The notes beneath the pieces are model-generated. The model was not told where the DNA came from. It did not search any database and saw only the letters and a program-made list of their open reading frames with translations. From the NCBI GenBank assembly GCA_020161265.1, contig JAIUOC010000004.1, positions 310,001 through 374,000 of the forward strand: 64,000 bases of DNA, given 5' to 3'. Every line of letters begins with the position of its first letter. Position 1 is the stretch's first letter. This document shows, one piece after another, positions 16,523 to 26,150 of the stretch. This DNA is from Chloroflexota bacterium (GTDB lineage: Bacteria; Chloroflexota; Chloroflexia; Chloroflexales; Herpetosiphonaceae). A program made the position numbers and the translations under genes.

Positions 16523-17059
16523 TTAGGCGGTTTGTCGATTATTGGGTAGAGGCATGCGTTCCCAAACTTGCCAAATCAGCAGCAACAGAATCATCCATTG
16601 CAATGGTTGGCGCACGGCAATCATTGCCGCCACAAACGAGCGCGATGATGGAATATGCCGATAGAGCCAATCGATAGCAACCCCAGGCCACGTGCTAGCA
16701 GTCGCCAGCCAATCGCCAACCCCAACCGTGTTTGCCAAGAGATACACCCCGTAGATCACCAAACCAAGCGCCAAGATGCTGGCAAAGCCACTGAGGCCAA
16801 CGAAGGCGCGGCGTTGCAACTTCCAGTGCTTGCTGCGCACCAACATTGGTGGCATCAAACCTGGCACTAAGGCCAAAAGTTTAGCAGTCAGATCATCGGG
16901 AACACTAGTAATCATCGCTGAGCGCACGACGGTATCGAAGGCTTCAGCGCGGCGAGCACGTTGAGCACAGCTTTCACATTCAGCAAGATGGTCTGTAAGT
17001 TGTGGATCAAGCGCTTCTTCACGCAGATCATAGTTGGTACGATGTTCACAACGCTTCAT
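16523..17059 (-). CDS. Anti-sigma factor with zinc-finger (ZAS) domain
   Basis: The 178-residue protein has an H-x3-C-x2-C motif (H24, C28, C31) in the anti-sigma zinc-finger context LTDHLAECESC, then a membrane helix at about 87-112 and a second hydrophobic segment at about 152-166. Such proteins hold a cognate ECF sigma factor at the membrane until a signal releases it. The sigma gene lies 8 nt upstream on the same strand, which is strong context for the pairing. The signal is unknown. Confidence 0.88.
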   Translation of the reverse strand: MKRCEHRTNYDLREEALDPQLTDHLAECESCAQRARRAEAFDTVVRSAMITSVPDDLTAKLLALVPGLMPPMLVRSKHWKLQRRAFVGLSGFASILALGLVIYGVYLLANTVGVGDWLATASTWPGVAIDWLYRHIPSSRSFVAAMIAVRQPLQWMILLLLIWQVWERMPLPNNRQTA

Positions 17060-17067
17060 GACACACC

Positions 17068-17733
17068 TCAGCGCCAGCCTAGGGCAAATGCAAAGCGACC
17101 GCGGTTTGGCCGTTCATCGGTAACAGGTTCACGTTTGGCGGGCAAAATTGCTTCCGATTGATTGGCACCTAAGAGCAAGGCAAGCCGCTCTTTACCACGG
17201 CGAATATAGCTTTTGACCGTATTCAGCGGTACTTCCAAAATTTCAGCAATATCATTGTACCGCAAATCGTCAAAATAGTAGAGCGTTAATGCTAAACGAT
17301 AATGATCTTCCAGTTTATCCAAGGCTTGGGTTACTTCGGCCCGCAACTCGTGGTTGGTTGCCACTTCTTGAGGGTCGGCCCAACGGTTATCATCGGCAAT
17401 GCTCGATAATGGATCAACGGTTTCACCATCGTCATCGGTCATTGGTGGCATCTCCGGAGCACGGCGGCCACGTTTGCGCAGCTCATCACGCCCAAGGTTG
17501 ATCACCAAACGATAGAGCCACGTGGTAAAACGACTTTCGCCATTATACTGGCCAATCACCCGTAACAGCTTGATACAAGCATCTTGGGTTAGGTCAGCGG
17601 CATCTTCGGGCTGGCGCATCACGCTCATGGCGATGTTGTAAATATAATGTTGTTGGCTAACAATCAATGCTCCCATTGCTTCGGGGTCATTGCGTTGAGC
17701 GCGATATAAAATTTCTGTAGTTGGTTCGGCCAC
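17068..17733 (-). CDS. ECF RNA polymerase sigma factor
   Basis: The 221-residue sigma-70-family protein has region 2 (LTQDACIKLLRVIGQYNGES through RFTTWLYRLVIN) and region 4 (YNDIAEILEVPLNTVKSYIRRGK), with no region 1.1 or 3. It is an extracytoplasmic-function sigma factor. A GTG at 17733 with AAGGAG 9 nt upstream (VAEPTTEILYRAQ) is a better start than the ATG 19 codons earlier. The C-terminus has a 30-residue basic extension. The adjacent zinc-finger membrane protein is its likely anti-sigma factor. Confidence 0.93.
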   Translation of the reverse strand: MAEPTTEILYRAQRNDPEAMGALIVSQQHYIYNIAMSVMRQPEDAADLTQDACIKLLRVIGQYNGESRFTTWLYRLVINLGRDELRKRGRRAPEMPPMTDDDGETVDPLSSIADDNRWADPQEVATNHELRAEVTQALDKLEDHYRLALTLYYFDDLRYNDIAEILEVPLNTVKSYIRRGKERLALLLGANQSEAILPAKREPVTDERPNRGRFAFALGWR

Positions 17734-17900
17734 AGTATACAACTCCTTGCCATCAGCGTGGCTTCTGTTGCTTGAGACGCTGACCCGCAAAAAATAGTTG
17801 CAGCAATTCGCAGCGATTAATCACGATTATGCCAAAATTGCTCAATTTGCAAAATGATCTTTCGATCTGTCGCCACTAGTCCTTTAGGACGATCAAGCCA

Positions 17901-17936
17901 AACTGCCCCACTCTGAGCCTTCAGAGCAGGGCAGTT
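17901..17936. terminator. Stem-loop between the toroid-protein and sigma-factor genes
   Basis: AACTGCCC (17901-17908) pairs with GGGCAGTT (17929-17936), and CTCTGA (17911-17916) pairs with TCAGAG (17921-17926), with a 2x2 internal loop and a 4-nt apex. It lies 21 nt beyond the stop of the 17957 gene on the minus strand. No U-tract follows, so termination is only probable. Confidence 0.45.
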
Positions 17937-17956
17937 GTTGATTAAATCAATCAAAT

Positions 17957-18766
17957 TTAGCGTAAGCCGAAGCGCCGCACAATCCGCACAATCCAGGCTG
18001 TTAGCAAAGGATCGGGTAGACCATCTTCGTTCAGCCACGCGCCACTTGGTTGTTGCAAATTGCGTAGCAAATTAATTGCCTGCGTCACGGCGCGGGTCAT
18101 CCGGGGAATCCGTGCAATGCCCGCTGCATTTAGCATCACTGCGAGGCTTGGCGCATCCCAATCAGTCGAAAGCAAATCGCCTAAGCCGCCCAACATGCGC
18201 TTGACTGGCCGACTTTCGCGGTGACCCAACAAAACCGCTGCCAACATAGCCCAACCAGTTGCCTCAACTCGAAAGCCTGGCAATAAGCCGTTATTGGCAA
18301 TTTGGCCCAGCAACCAAGTATTGGCTTTATCTGCCGCCACATTGACTTCGGGGTTATCCAACAAGGCTAGGCTGGCCGAACAAACAGCGGTCGTGTAGAT
18401 CAGCGCGGCATCCGACTCGCTATCCATCCACAAGGGCGGGCTATAGATCGCTAAATTGCTGTTTTCGCGCCACCAGCCACGCGGCGATTGAGCATCGAGA
18501 ATAAAGCGGCTGGCCACAGCTACTGCCGGATGATCGCTAGCCTCAAGTTCGACAAAATGGCGAATAATGTTGCAGCTATCGTTGAGGGTGCTCGGACGGC
18601 CAGTCACGCCATTCAGCGGAAAACCACCATCGTCGTTTTGCAAAGCGGCTAATTGATCAAGCAGTTCGTCATCTGCTGGAGTTGCCTCAAGCATGTGAGT
18701 TATTTTGGCTTGGGCTAAAACATTGCCCGATTGTTCAATCCATTGAATTGCTTCTGGAATACGCAT
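17957..18766 (-). CDS. Prenyltransferase/terpene-cyclase-like alpha-toroid protein
   Basis: The 269-residue protein contains repeats typical of the alpha/alpha-toroid superfamily: LAALQNDDGGFPLNG, DAQSPRGWWREN and LRNLQQPSGAWLNEDG, each a QxxxGxW-like turn after a helix. It has no signal peptide and no DXDD or CGEQ catalytic motif that I can see, so an enzymatic role is not supported. It lies downstream of the alpha-2-macroglobulin-like gene, a family with a related toroid domain, 44 nt away on the same strand. Confidence 0.65.
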   Translation of the reverse strand: MRIPEAIQWIEQSGNVLAQAKITHMLEATPADDELLDQLAALQNDDGGFPLNGVTGRPSTLNDSCNIIRHFVELEASDHPAVAVASRFILDAQSPRGWWRENSNLAIYSPPLWMDSESDAALIYTTAVCSASLALLDNPEVNVAADKANTWLLGQIANNGLLPGFRVEATGWAMLAAVLLGHRESRPVKRMLGGLGDLLSTDWDAPSLAVMLNAAGIARIPRMTRAVTQAINLLRNLQQPSGAWLNEDGLPDPLLTAWIVRIVRRFGLR

Positions 18767-18810
18767 TGATGTGCCTTAATTCTGAAAATAAAGATATGTC
18801 TATTGTACCA

Positions 18811-21800
18811 TCAGCGAATTAGCACTGGCGGCACGGTTTGTTTAAGCTCAACAATCTGGCCGCCACTGGTTAATTGGGGCGCTGGCCAAGCAAATTGGCC
18901 CTTGTGGCGAGCTACGCCCAATAGTTGAATGGGGTAAATGCCAGCCCGAACATTGGCGGCACTGAATTGACCATCATGCCAATTCAAGCCTGTGGCGGAA
19001 CCAAGCTGCCACTCCACACCACTCGGCGCAGCCAAGCGTAGTTGTAATAATGACAGATCTTGTTCAAGCACCAAATAGCCTTGCCACAGCCATTGCTCAC
19101 CATAACCCAATTGATCTGCGCTGCTGGAATGGAGCAAGTGGGCTTGTGCCGCTGGGTTTTGCCAGCTAGCTTGACTCGCCAACAAGATTGGGCCATTCGG
19201 CTCGATCTGCACGTTAAGTTGGTTGGTAATTGGCAACGTTAGGCTGCTGGCTTGATCATAATCACTCAAGGCTGCGCCATTCAAGCCCAAACGATAATCC
19301 CCACGAGTTGGAAAATCTTGTTGGGTTAGCTGAAATACCGCTACGCTACTTGGCAAATCTTCCCATGCCGTGCCATTCCAGCCCTCGGCGATCAGCTTGA
19401 GCACTTGGGCACGTAAGGCTGAACTTGGCTGGCTGCGCTCAAAAATCAAGCCGATCAGCGCCGCTTGGCGGGTGCGGCTCATCCAAGCACTTGGCTCTAG
19501 GGGTTGAACCAACAGCTGGCGCACTTCAGGCAAGTATTGATCAGCCTGAGGTGAATCGAGCAGCACCAAGGCATAAATCAAGCGCAAGCGTTGAGCCGTG
19601 GTTAATTGGCGATTTTTGAGTAAGCTGGTAATTTGAGTCTCAACTGTTTTGCCGCTGTGCGCCAAGGCCAACAGCATTTCGCTGCGCAAATCGGGATCAA
19701 GTGGACTAACCAAGGCTAACCAACGAGCGGCTTGAGCTTCGAGTTGGCGCAGCTGGGGCGAACGTTGCTCGGTCGCAATCAGTTGCACAATCAAGGCAGT
19801 CAATTGCAAATCGCCCGCCTGCGCATCCCAACTCCAGCTGCCATTGGTAAGTTGCTGCTTGGCCAATAATTCAATCTCGGCCTGAGCAGGCTGAGCTGCA
19901 TAACGGGCTAGCGCAATTCGCCCAGCCAACGTCAGGGGATCATCGCCCTGCAATTGGCTGGGTAAGGCTTGGCTGGCTTGGGCTAAACTGGCAATCGCAA
20001 TATTAATCGAGGCCGCTTGGTTGGCCGTCGGCACTTGCCAAGTAATATCGGTCGCTTCGGTCAACAAACGGCTTTGTTGCAAACGCACTTGGCTTGGTGG
20101 CTGAATCGTCAGGGCTTTGGTGATAATTTGGGTTTGTTGATTAACTTCAATGGTTGCGGTAAGTGTGGTCGTGCCAAGGTTGGTGGCAACCAAGGCTTGA
20201 GTTGTAGTATAAATTCGACCACTATTGCCAGTGGTTGGCTCGGCCAAGGCCGCAAGATAGGCCGAATCAACATTTAAGCGTATGTTGGGAATACCGCCAC
20301 GGGTTGCTAGCAAATTCAAGCGAGCGGTCACGCTCAGTTGATCGCCCACAATCAAGCGTTCAGGCAACAGCATTTGGGCATCGATCAAGGGATTTGCTGC
20401 ATACAACGTCGTGGCTTCGGCGCTATTCAAGCCATCGCTGGCTAAGGCCTGAATGCGCCAACCCTCGCCAAATCCCTGTAAATCGAGCACTGCTTGGCCA
20501 TTGCTGGCTGTGCGGACAAGCCGCTGTTGGCTAGCTGACGTTTGGATTGACTGAAAACTCAAGCCAACCATGCTGGCAACAGGCCGACCAGCGCGTTGGG
20601 TTGCCAGCACCAATTGCGAGCCGCTGACAACCATCGTCAAATCGAGCGGCGCAACCGCTTGGAAGGGAATTTGGCTGCTGCTACTGATTAATTGTTCAGC
20701 ATCAAGCCAAGCTAAAGCCACCTCTAATTGCTGAGTACTGCTCAGACTGGGCGTAATTGCGATGCGCTGACCAGCTGACCAAGGTTGAATTTGCTGGCGA
20801 ATGCTGCTACCTTCAAACCAACTGACCAAAACACTGGTGGCCGCTAGATTGGTCAGCGGCGCAAGGGCAAGTTCAGTCGTTTCGACCAAGCTACTTTGGC
20901 TCCGACCAATTAATTGATCGCTCCTTGCCCCCAGCACCCACAACGGCACTTCCACGCTGGCAGCATCTGGGCTACTGGCGCGAATCAGCCACAGGCCCGC
21001 CCGCAAACCATTGGTGCGCCAAACGACCTCGCCAGCAGCATTGGTACGTAAACTTTGGGTGCTACTAATTGTGCCTTGAACTTCGATTTGCAAAGCGCGA
21101 TTGGCCAACGCCATACCCTGTTGATCGCGCAGTTGGAAGCTGATCGTGGCAGGCTGATTGGAATTGAGCAACTGTTGCTCGGCCTTGGCAGCCAATAGCG
21201 CAGGATAGCGAATTTGGCTGGGATGGTAGCTAACTTGCTCACCAAGCTGAATTTCGAGCACATAATCGCCCAACAAAACTTGGCTTTGTTGATAATCGAA
21301 CTGGGCAATTCCAGCGGCGTTGCTTTGCCAACTACCAGCAGTAACTTGGCGATTACGCTGATCGAGCAAGCGCCACAGGCCATGTTGGTTCGGTAGGTTG
21401 GTGTTAATTTCGGCTGGCACAATTGTATTGGTCACTTGCAATTCGGGCAAAACTACGCGATAGGCCAAATCGGGCTGATTGACTACAAAATTTTGGCTAG
21501 CAATCACTTGGTTGGCATAGCGCAGCCGCACTTGATACAAACCAGGTTGAACATCGGCGGCAAGTTGCACGTTGGTTGTCCAGAGGCTTTGGCTTAGCAC
21601 CAAGGTTTGTTCGGGCGCAATCGCTTGGCCACTGGGATCAAGCACTGCCAAGGTTAGGGTTGGCGTAGTCACCTCATCCGCAGCAAACTCACTACTGCCG
21701 ATAATCGTCAGTTGTTGGGTAGCTTGGTAATTTTGGCGGTCAAGCAGCAATTGGCTGCTCAAACTTGGCGCTTGACGTTGTGGTCGAATAATCGTTTCAG

Positions 21801-23586
21801 CGACAATCGGCGCTTGCGGCTCGCCGCCAAGCAACACCAAACGCCCGCTACTGCCCTGAATTGAGCTTTGCCAAAGCCCTTGCTGATCGCTCTGGCCTGT
21901 GGCAAGTTGATTTGCACCCGCCAAAATGCTCAAATTTGTGGCGGCAACTGGTTGGCGATTAGCCAGATCAACAATCCATGCTTGAGCTTGTTCGGGGGTC
22001 GCCAATAATTGTGCTCGATAGGGTGTCCAAATCAACACATGTTGCACAAGCTCGGCATTGGGAGCTTGCACTTGCAGCAATAACGCCGCTTGAGTTGGGG
22101 TAATGCTAATCGTTCGTTCAGGGCCAGCGGCAATTTGCCATTGCTGTTGCGGCTGTAAATTGTAGCGCTGAGGATTGAGCGGGGTTTGTGGTTGTTGCAA
22201 AGCCGCCGCCAAAACCGCCCGATCAACCGCATACAAACTCGCAGTGAGTCGGCTATTTTCGCGCCCGCTCAGCCGCAACTCGACGGTAGTTTCCGGCAAC
22301 AACAACGAATAAGCCGCACCCTCAATTTGCAATGGCTGCACTTGGGTTTGGGTGCGAAAGGTCAGTGGGGCAGAGCCAGCCAAGGTCAGTGTGTAAACCG
22401 TGCTTGGTTGCCATGCAGCGCTAATCAAGGCCTGCTGATTATTGATGTTAATCGCCACGTTCGCAACTTCAGGCTCGATAAACAATTGCTCGGTAAGTTG
22501 CTGGCGCTCAGGCGCTTGGTTGAACAGCAAGCGCAGCGGATCATCGACGGCCAAACTGCCGCCACGGCCTGGCACTGAGCCAATTAATTGCAAGTTGGAC
22601 TGAATTTGCCAAACGTGGGTGATCGGCTGGCTAAGTTGTAGGCTGGTAGTCAGCGTTTGAGCTGGCCAAGCAGCCTCAGGTAAGGCTTGAATGATGGTTT
22701 GTGGTTGTGGATCAGGCTGATATTGCACCTGCCAGGTTGCGCTCACAGCGGGAGTAAATTGAATCCGCTCGATCAATTGTTGGGTTGCGGTTTGATCAAT
22801 CAAACCCTCAAAAGCCCATTCCAAGGCTTGATCAGCCTGAAGGATTTGGGTCGTTGGCGGAGCAATCAGGCTTGGCTCGCTCACCTGCACTTGCCATTCG
22901 GTGGTCTGAACCGGAATGCCCAGCAGATCGTTGAGATTTTGCAGCTTGAGTTGATATTGCTGACCAATTTGCCATTGCGCCTGCACCAAAACGCTGCGAT
23001 CATCTAGCCAACGCACTTGGCTAGTGGCATTTGGCTCGATGCTTAATTCGGCTAAGCCACGTTCGGTTTGGCTGGCATAATCGATCATCGCCCGATTGAA
23101 ACGCAACAAAATTGGGGTATTGGGGGCAATAATCGCATTGGGTAGCGGTGAGCGAAACACTAACAGCGGGGCAGGAGCGGCGGCAAATTGGGTTGTCACG
23201 GTCGTTGCCAGGGTTTGGCGCAACATCGATTGAGCAGTTGGGCGTAATTGCACCGTCACGGTTGTGCCTGGTGTCCAGCCAAATTCAGGCTGCCAACGGG
23301 CACGGGCACGGCCTTCCCAATGCCAACGTCCACGCACCGGCGGCGTAATCACCAAAGCATCCTCGACGCTCGAGCGATCCATCGGCAGATTGAAATTAAA
23401 TTCCAAGGCCGTGGCTGGCGGCAATTCGCGGCTACCAGCCAACGGCGTTAAGCGCAAAACGCTTGGTTGTGGAACCCAGCCAGCGATACTCGCCACGATT
23501 ACGCCAAGCAGCGCCGTGCCCAACAAACTAATTGTTGTTAGAAGCCAACGCCACCACCATCGTGCTAGTTTTTCGAGCAATCGCAT
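18811..23586 (-). CDS. Alpha-2-macroglobulin-like exported protein, no thioester, no cysteine
   Basis: This 1591-residue protein has a membrane anchor near residues 13-37, then a bacterial Ig-like domain (SbsA type, about 42-135) and many beta-rich segments in the style of macroglobulin domains. A helical toroid-like part spans about 1230-1420 (QQLTNGSWSWDAQAG), and a beta-rich C-terminus follows. Bacterial alpha-2-macroglobulins trap proteases, usually with a CGEQ thioester. No such motif and no cysteine at all is present, so trapping would have to be non-covalent. It is Gln- and Leu-rich. The start has an AAGGTGAG site and lies 16 nt after moaE. Confidence 0.72.
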   Translation of the reverse strand: MRLLEKLARWWWRWLLTTISLLGTALLGVIVASIAGWVPQPSVLRLTPLAGSRELPPATALEFNFNLPMDRSSVEDALVITPPVRGRWHWEGRARARWQPEFGWTPGTTVTVQLRPTAQSMLRQTLATTVTTQFAAAPAPLLVFRSPLPNAIIAPNTPILLRFNRAMIDYASQTERGLAELSIEPNATSQVRWLDDRSVLVQAQWQIGQQYQLKLQNLNDLLGIPVQTTEWQVQVSEPSLIAPPTTQILQADQALEWAFEGLIDQTATQQLIERIQFTPAVSATWQVQYQPDPQPQTIIQALPEAAWPAQTLTTSLQLSQPITHVWQIQSNLQLIGSVPGRGGSLAVDDPLRLLFNQAPERQQLTEQLFIEPEVANVAININNQQALISAAWQPSTVYTLTLAGSAPLTFRTQTQVQPLQIEGAAYSLLLPETTVELRLSGRENSRLTASLYAVDRAVLAAALQQPQTPLNPQRYNLQPQQQWQIAAGPERTISITPTQAALLLQVQAPNAELVQHVLIWTPYRAQLLATPEQAQAWIVDLANRQPVAATNLSILAGANQLATGQSDQQGLWQSSIQGSSGRLVLLGGEPQAPIVAETIIRPQRQAPSLSSQLLLDRQNYQATQQLTIIGSSEFAADEVTTPTLTLAVLDPSGQAIAPEQTLVLSQSLWTTNVQLAADVQPGLYQVRLRYANQVIASQNFVVNQPDLAYRVVLPELQVTNTIVPAEINTNLPNQHGLWRLLDQRNRQVTAGSWQSNAAGIAQFDYQQSQVLLGDYVLEIQLGEQVSYHPSQIRYPALLAAKAEQQLLNSNQPATISFQLRDQQGMALANRALQIEVQGTISSTQSLRTNAAGEVVWRTNGLRAGLWLIRASSPDAASVEVPLWVLGARSDQLIGRSQSSLVETTELALAPLTNLAATSVLVSWFEGSSIRQQIQPWSAGQRIAITPSLSSTQQLEVALAWLDAEQLISSSSQIPFQAVAPLDLTMVVSGSQLVLATQRAGRPVASMVGLSFQSIQTSASQQRLVRTASNGQAVLDLQGFGEGWRIQALASDGLNSAEATTLYAANPLIDAQMLLPERLIVGDQLSVTARLNLLATRGGIPNIRLNVDSAYLAALAEPTTGNSGRIYTTTQALVATNLGTTTLTATIEVNQQTQIITKALTIQPPSQVRLQQSRLLTEATDITWQVPTANQAASINIAIASLAQASQALPSQLQGDDPLTLAGRIALARYAAQPAQAEIELLAKQQLTNGSWSWDAQAGDLQLTALIVQLIATEQRSPQLRQLEAQAARWLALVSPLDPDLRSEMLLALAHSGKTVETQITSLLKNRQLTTAQRLRLIYALVLLDSPQADQYLPEVRQLLVQPLEPSAWMSRTRQAALIGLIFERSQPSSALRAQVLKLIAEGWNGTAWEDLPSSVAVFQLTQQDFPTRGDYRLGLNGAALSDYDQASSLTLPITNQLNVQIEPNGPILLASQASWQNPAAQAHLLHSSSADQLGYGEQWLWQGYLVLEQDLSLLQLRLAAPSGVEWQLGSATGLNWHDGQFSAANVRAGIYPIQLLGVARHKGQFAWPAPQLTSGGQIVELKQTVPPVLIR

Positions 23587-23602
23587 AGCTCACCTTAGTG
23601 CT

Positions 23603-24019
23603 TCAACGCTGACCCACCCATTCTTGCGAACCATCGGCCCAGTGCTCACATTTCCAAATTGGCACAACCACCTTGATTTGATCCATCAGCCAGGCCACCG
23701 CAGCAAATGCCGCGCCACGATGAGCCGAGCCAATGGCAATCAGCACAGCCGTTTCGCCAATCTGCAACACGCCAACCCGATGGTGAATCGCCACCTTGCC
23801 AATGCCAAATTGGGATTGGGCTTGCTGCGCCAACAAGACTAGTTGCTGCTCAGCCATCTCGGGATAGGCTTCGTATTCCAAAAAGGCCGTAGCTCGCCCA
23901 CCAAAGTTATTGCGAGCTACGCCTTCAAACAGCACAATCGCCCCATGGCCAGGGTCGCTGACCAACTGGCGCAACGGCTCGGGCTGCAAAACTGCCTCGG
24001 TTACCAAAAATGCTTGCAC
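23603..24019 (-). CDS. moaE: Molybdopterin synthase catalytic subunit MoaE
   Basis: MoaE forms molybdopterin from cyclic pyranopterin with sulfur carried by MoaD. The protein (138 residues from this start) shows the family sequence GAIVLFEGVARNNFGGRATA, LEYEAYPEMAE, VAIHHRVGVLQIGETAVLIA and AHRGAAFAA, with the catalytic Lys in WLMDQIKVVVPIWK. A GTG at 24019 follows GGGGG at 5 nt. A GTG at 24031, overlapping moaD by 11 nt, is the alternative. It is coupled to moaD. No other moa genes are in the window. Confidence 0.93.
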   Translation of the reverse strand: MQAFLVTEAVLQPEPLRQLVSDPGHGAIVLFEGVARNNFGGRATAFLEYEAYPEMAEQQLVLLAQQAQSQFGIGKVAIHHRVGVLQIGETAVLIAIGSAHRGAAFAAVAWLMDQIKVVVPIWKCEHWADGSQEWVGQR

Positions 24020-24020
24020 C

Positions 24021-24260
24021 TTAGCCCCCACTCACTGGCGGAATCAAGGCCAGTTCGTCGTTGGGCTGAAGCGTCGCCTCAAGCGTTACATATTGGCGAT
24101 TGATCGCATACGCTAAGCCAGTTAAAGGCAATTTGGGATGCAGTTCAGCTAATTGCGCCAGCGCCGTGCCGACCGTCGCGGTCTCAGCCACATCCAAGCT
24201 CAGGCTGGATTGATTGAGTGCTTCGCGCAAGCCAGCAAATAAACGAATGCTAATGATCAT
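24021..24260 (-). CDS. moaD: Molybdopterin synthase sulfur carrier subunit MoaD
   Basis: This 79-residue ubiquitin-fold protein begins with [15 protein letters not shown] and ends in PPVSGG. The terminal Gly-Gly is the thiocarboxylation site needed for sulfur transfer to MoaE. Its start overlaps the hisF stop as ATGA, so translation is coupled to histidine-gene translation, an unusual neighbour for molybdenum cofactor genes. Confidence 0.93.
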   Translation of the reverse strand: MIISIRLFAGLREALNQSSLSLDVAETATVGTALAQLAELHPKLPLTGLAYAINRQYVTLEATLQPNDELALIPPVSGG

Positions 24261-25048
24261 ACAGTCCTCGGCGTGCGGCGCATTGGAATGCCTTGATCTG
24301 CCAAATATTCTTTGACGGCTTCGACCGTGTAGGTGCCAAAGTGAAAGATCGAGGCGGCCAACACGGCATCGGCTTTGCCTTCGTGCAATGCAGCGAGCAA
24401 ATGTTCGGGCTTGCCAGCACCACCAGAGGCAATCACGGGCACGCCAACTTGTTCGCTAATCGCCGATAATAATTCGTTATCGTAGCCAGCACCAGTGCCA
24501 TCGGCATCCATGCTGTTGATCACCAACTCGCCAGCGCCCAAATCGACCACGCGTTTGGCCCATTCAATTGCATCCAAGCCGGTTGGTCGTGGATCGCGCC
24601 CCGTATGCGTGAAAACATTCCATTGGCTGGGTTGGCCTGGCTCGTTGATTCGACGCGCATCCATCGAAAGCACGATACACTGCGAGCCGAAACGCTTGGC
24701 TCCATCCTCGATCAATTGCGGGTTGAGCACCGCAGCGGTATTGATCGAAACTTTATCCGCACCAGCTCGCAACATTCGATACATATCATCGACCGTGCGA
24801 ATGCCGCCGCCCACCGTTAGCGGAATAAAGACCTGCCGCGCCACATTCTCAACCACTTCGACCATAATATTGCGCTCATCGGATGAAGCGGTAATATCGT
24901 AAAACACCAATTCATCAGCGCCCGATTCGTTGTAGAAGGCCGCTAATTGCACAGGGTCGCCAGCATCGCGATGGTTGAGAAAGCTGATGCCCTTGACCAC
25001 GCGCCCAGCCTTCACATCCAAACAAGGAATAATTCGCCGTGTCAGCAT
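24257..25048 (-). CDS. hisF: Imidazole glycerol phosphate synthase cyclase subunit HisF
   Basis: HisF closes the imidazole ring, using ammonia delivered from HisH, to give IGP and AICAR. The 263-residue TIM barrel has catalytic D11 ([13 protein letters not shown]) and D130 (SMDARR), plus the phosphate-binding VGGGIRT and ASGGAG loops. Length is standard. It starts 2 nt after the coiled-coil gene and overlaps moaD. hisH and hisA lie upstream in the same direction. The other his genes are not in the window. Confidence 0.97.
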   Translation of the reverse strand: MLTRRIIPCLDVKAGRVVKGISFLNHRDAGDPVQLAAFYNESGADELVFYDITASSDERNIMVEVVENVARQVFIPLTVGGGIRTVDDMYRMLRAGADKVSINTAAVLNPQLIEDGAKRFGSQCIVLSMDARRINEPGQPSQWNVFTHTGRDPRPTGLDAIEWAKRVVDLGAGELVINSMDADGTGAGYDNELLSAISEQVGVPVIASGGAGKPEHLLAALHEGKADAVLAASIFHFGTYTVEAVKEYLADQGIPMRRTPRTV

Positions 25049-25050
25049 GC

Positions 25051-26148
25051 TTAGATCTCGCTTCCACGTTCCAAAATTTCGCTTTGGGCAATTTGTAAAC
25101 GGCCTTGAATTGCCGCCAACATATCGCTCAATGCCTGAACTTCACGCCGCTCAAAATCTTGCATACGGCTCAAGTTGGAGATTTGGGCATCTTCGAGGCG
25201 GTTTTGGGTGCGGCTGAGCTTCGATTCATACTCATGACACCAGGTATCAATCCGCTCCAACGAACCCATAATTTGGCGCAAATGGCTTTCATCAGCACTG
25301 CGCAACTCATCAAGTTGCTCGTTATGTTGACCGCGTAATTCTTCCAAGCGTTCTTGGTTCATCAAGAAGCGCTCGGTACTGACCCGCTCGATCCGCTTGA
25401 TTTCGGCAATCATATCGGGCAGTTGGGCCCGCACAACCTCAATTTGCTCGGGCAATGGTTCGATTTGAACTTCCAAGCCTTTTTGCAAATCCTCAAGCCG
25501 CTCGAAGCGCGAACGCAACTCGCGAATACCTTCGCCAATGTCGATCACCATTTGTTGAGTTTCGACGGCTTGGCGACGCATTTGTTGCTTTTCAATCTGC
25601 ACATCTTCGCTGAGTTTGCGCATATCTTGCACAGTTTCAGCATCAGCGGCGCGAAGGTGTTCAATCTGACCGCCTAGCGAACGATAATGCTCGGTTTGCT
25701 CACGCATCCGCGCCTCAAAATCGCTCATGCGCTGTTCCATCAATTCAATTCGGGCAAACCAGCTTTGTGATGTTTGTAAATCTTGTTTGCGATGCTCTTG
25801 CTGTTGCGCCAACGAAAGCTGAATATCGCGAATTGGCTTGACGCTATCGTCCATGCGCACGGTGCTGTTGGCAATTTCCTTGCGCAAGGTAGTTAATTCG
25901 CGACGATAGCTTTCCAAGGTTTGGGCTTGCTCTTGGGCTTGGCGCTCGATCATGCCTTGTAGTTGCGCCACGACCGCCTCAGATTTGCGTGATTGCTCGG
26001 TTGACCACGCGTATTTGCCGTTTACGTCTTTGATTTGACGACGCAATTCATCGATTTGATTCTGTAGATAGAGCAATTGCGATTGCTCTTGGGCGCGTAA
26101 ACGCTCCTCTTCATAACGAGCAGTAATATCTTGTTTCGATGACGACAC
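25051..26148 (-). CDS. Long coiled-coil protein inside the his gene cluster
   Basis: The 365-residue protein is almost wholly coiled coil (for example [17 protein letters not shown] and [10 protein letters not shown]-type heptads), with no membrane segment, cysteine cluster or enzymatic motif. It starts with GTG 2 nt after the hisA stop. The GGAGG ribosome-binding site lies within the last codons of hisA, and hisF starts 2 nt after its own stop. Its expression is therefore tied to HisA and HisF. Whether it organises the His enzymes or merely shares the transcript cannot be read. I recognise no family. Confidence 0.8.
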   Translation of the reverse strand: MSSSKQDITARYEEERLRAQEQSQLLYLQNQIDELRRQIKDVNGKYAWSTEQSRKSEAVVAQLQGMIERQAQEQAQTLESYRRELTTLRKEIANSTVRMDDSVKPIRDIQLSLAQQQEHRKQDLQTSQSWFARIELMEQRMSDFEARMREQTEHYRSLGGQIEHLRAADAETVQDMRKLSEDVQIEKQQMRRQAVETQQMVIDIGEGIRELRSRFERLEDLQKGLEVQIEPLPEQIEVVRAQLPDMIAEIKRIERVSTERFLMNQERLEELRGQHNEQLDELRSADESHLRQIMGSLERIDTWCHEYESKLSRTQNRLEDAQISNLSRMQDFERREVQALSDMLAAIQGRLQIAQSEILERGSEI

Positions 26149-26150
26149 GT

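Noticed and set aside
17817-18038. 73-residue minus-strand frame over the end of the toroid gene
   Set aside because: It overlaps the 3' part of a better gene and the stem-loop at 17901 and has no start signal.
18811-23586. CGEQ-type thioester in the macroglobulin-like protein
   Set aside because: The translation was read for Cys-containing motifs and has none, so a covalent trap is not supported.
23264-23842. 192-residue plus-strand frame across the start of the macroglobulin-like gene and moaE
   Set aside because: It spans parts of two well-supported minus-strand genes, has no ribosome-binding site and no domain sense.
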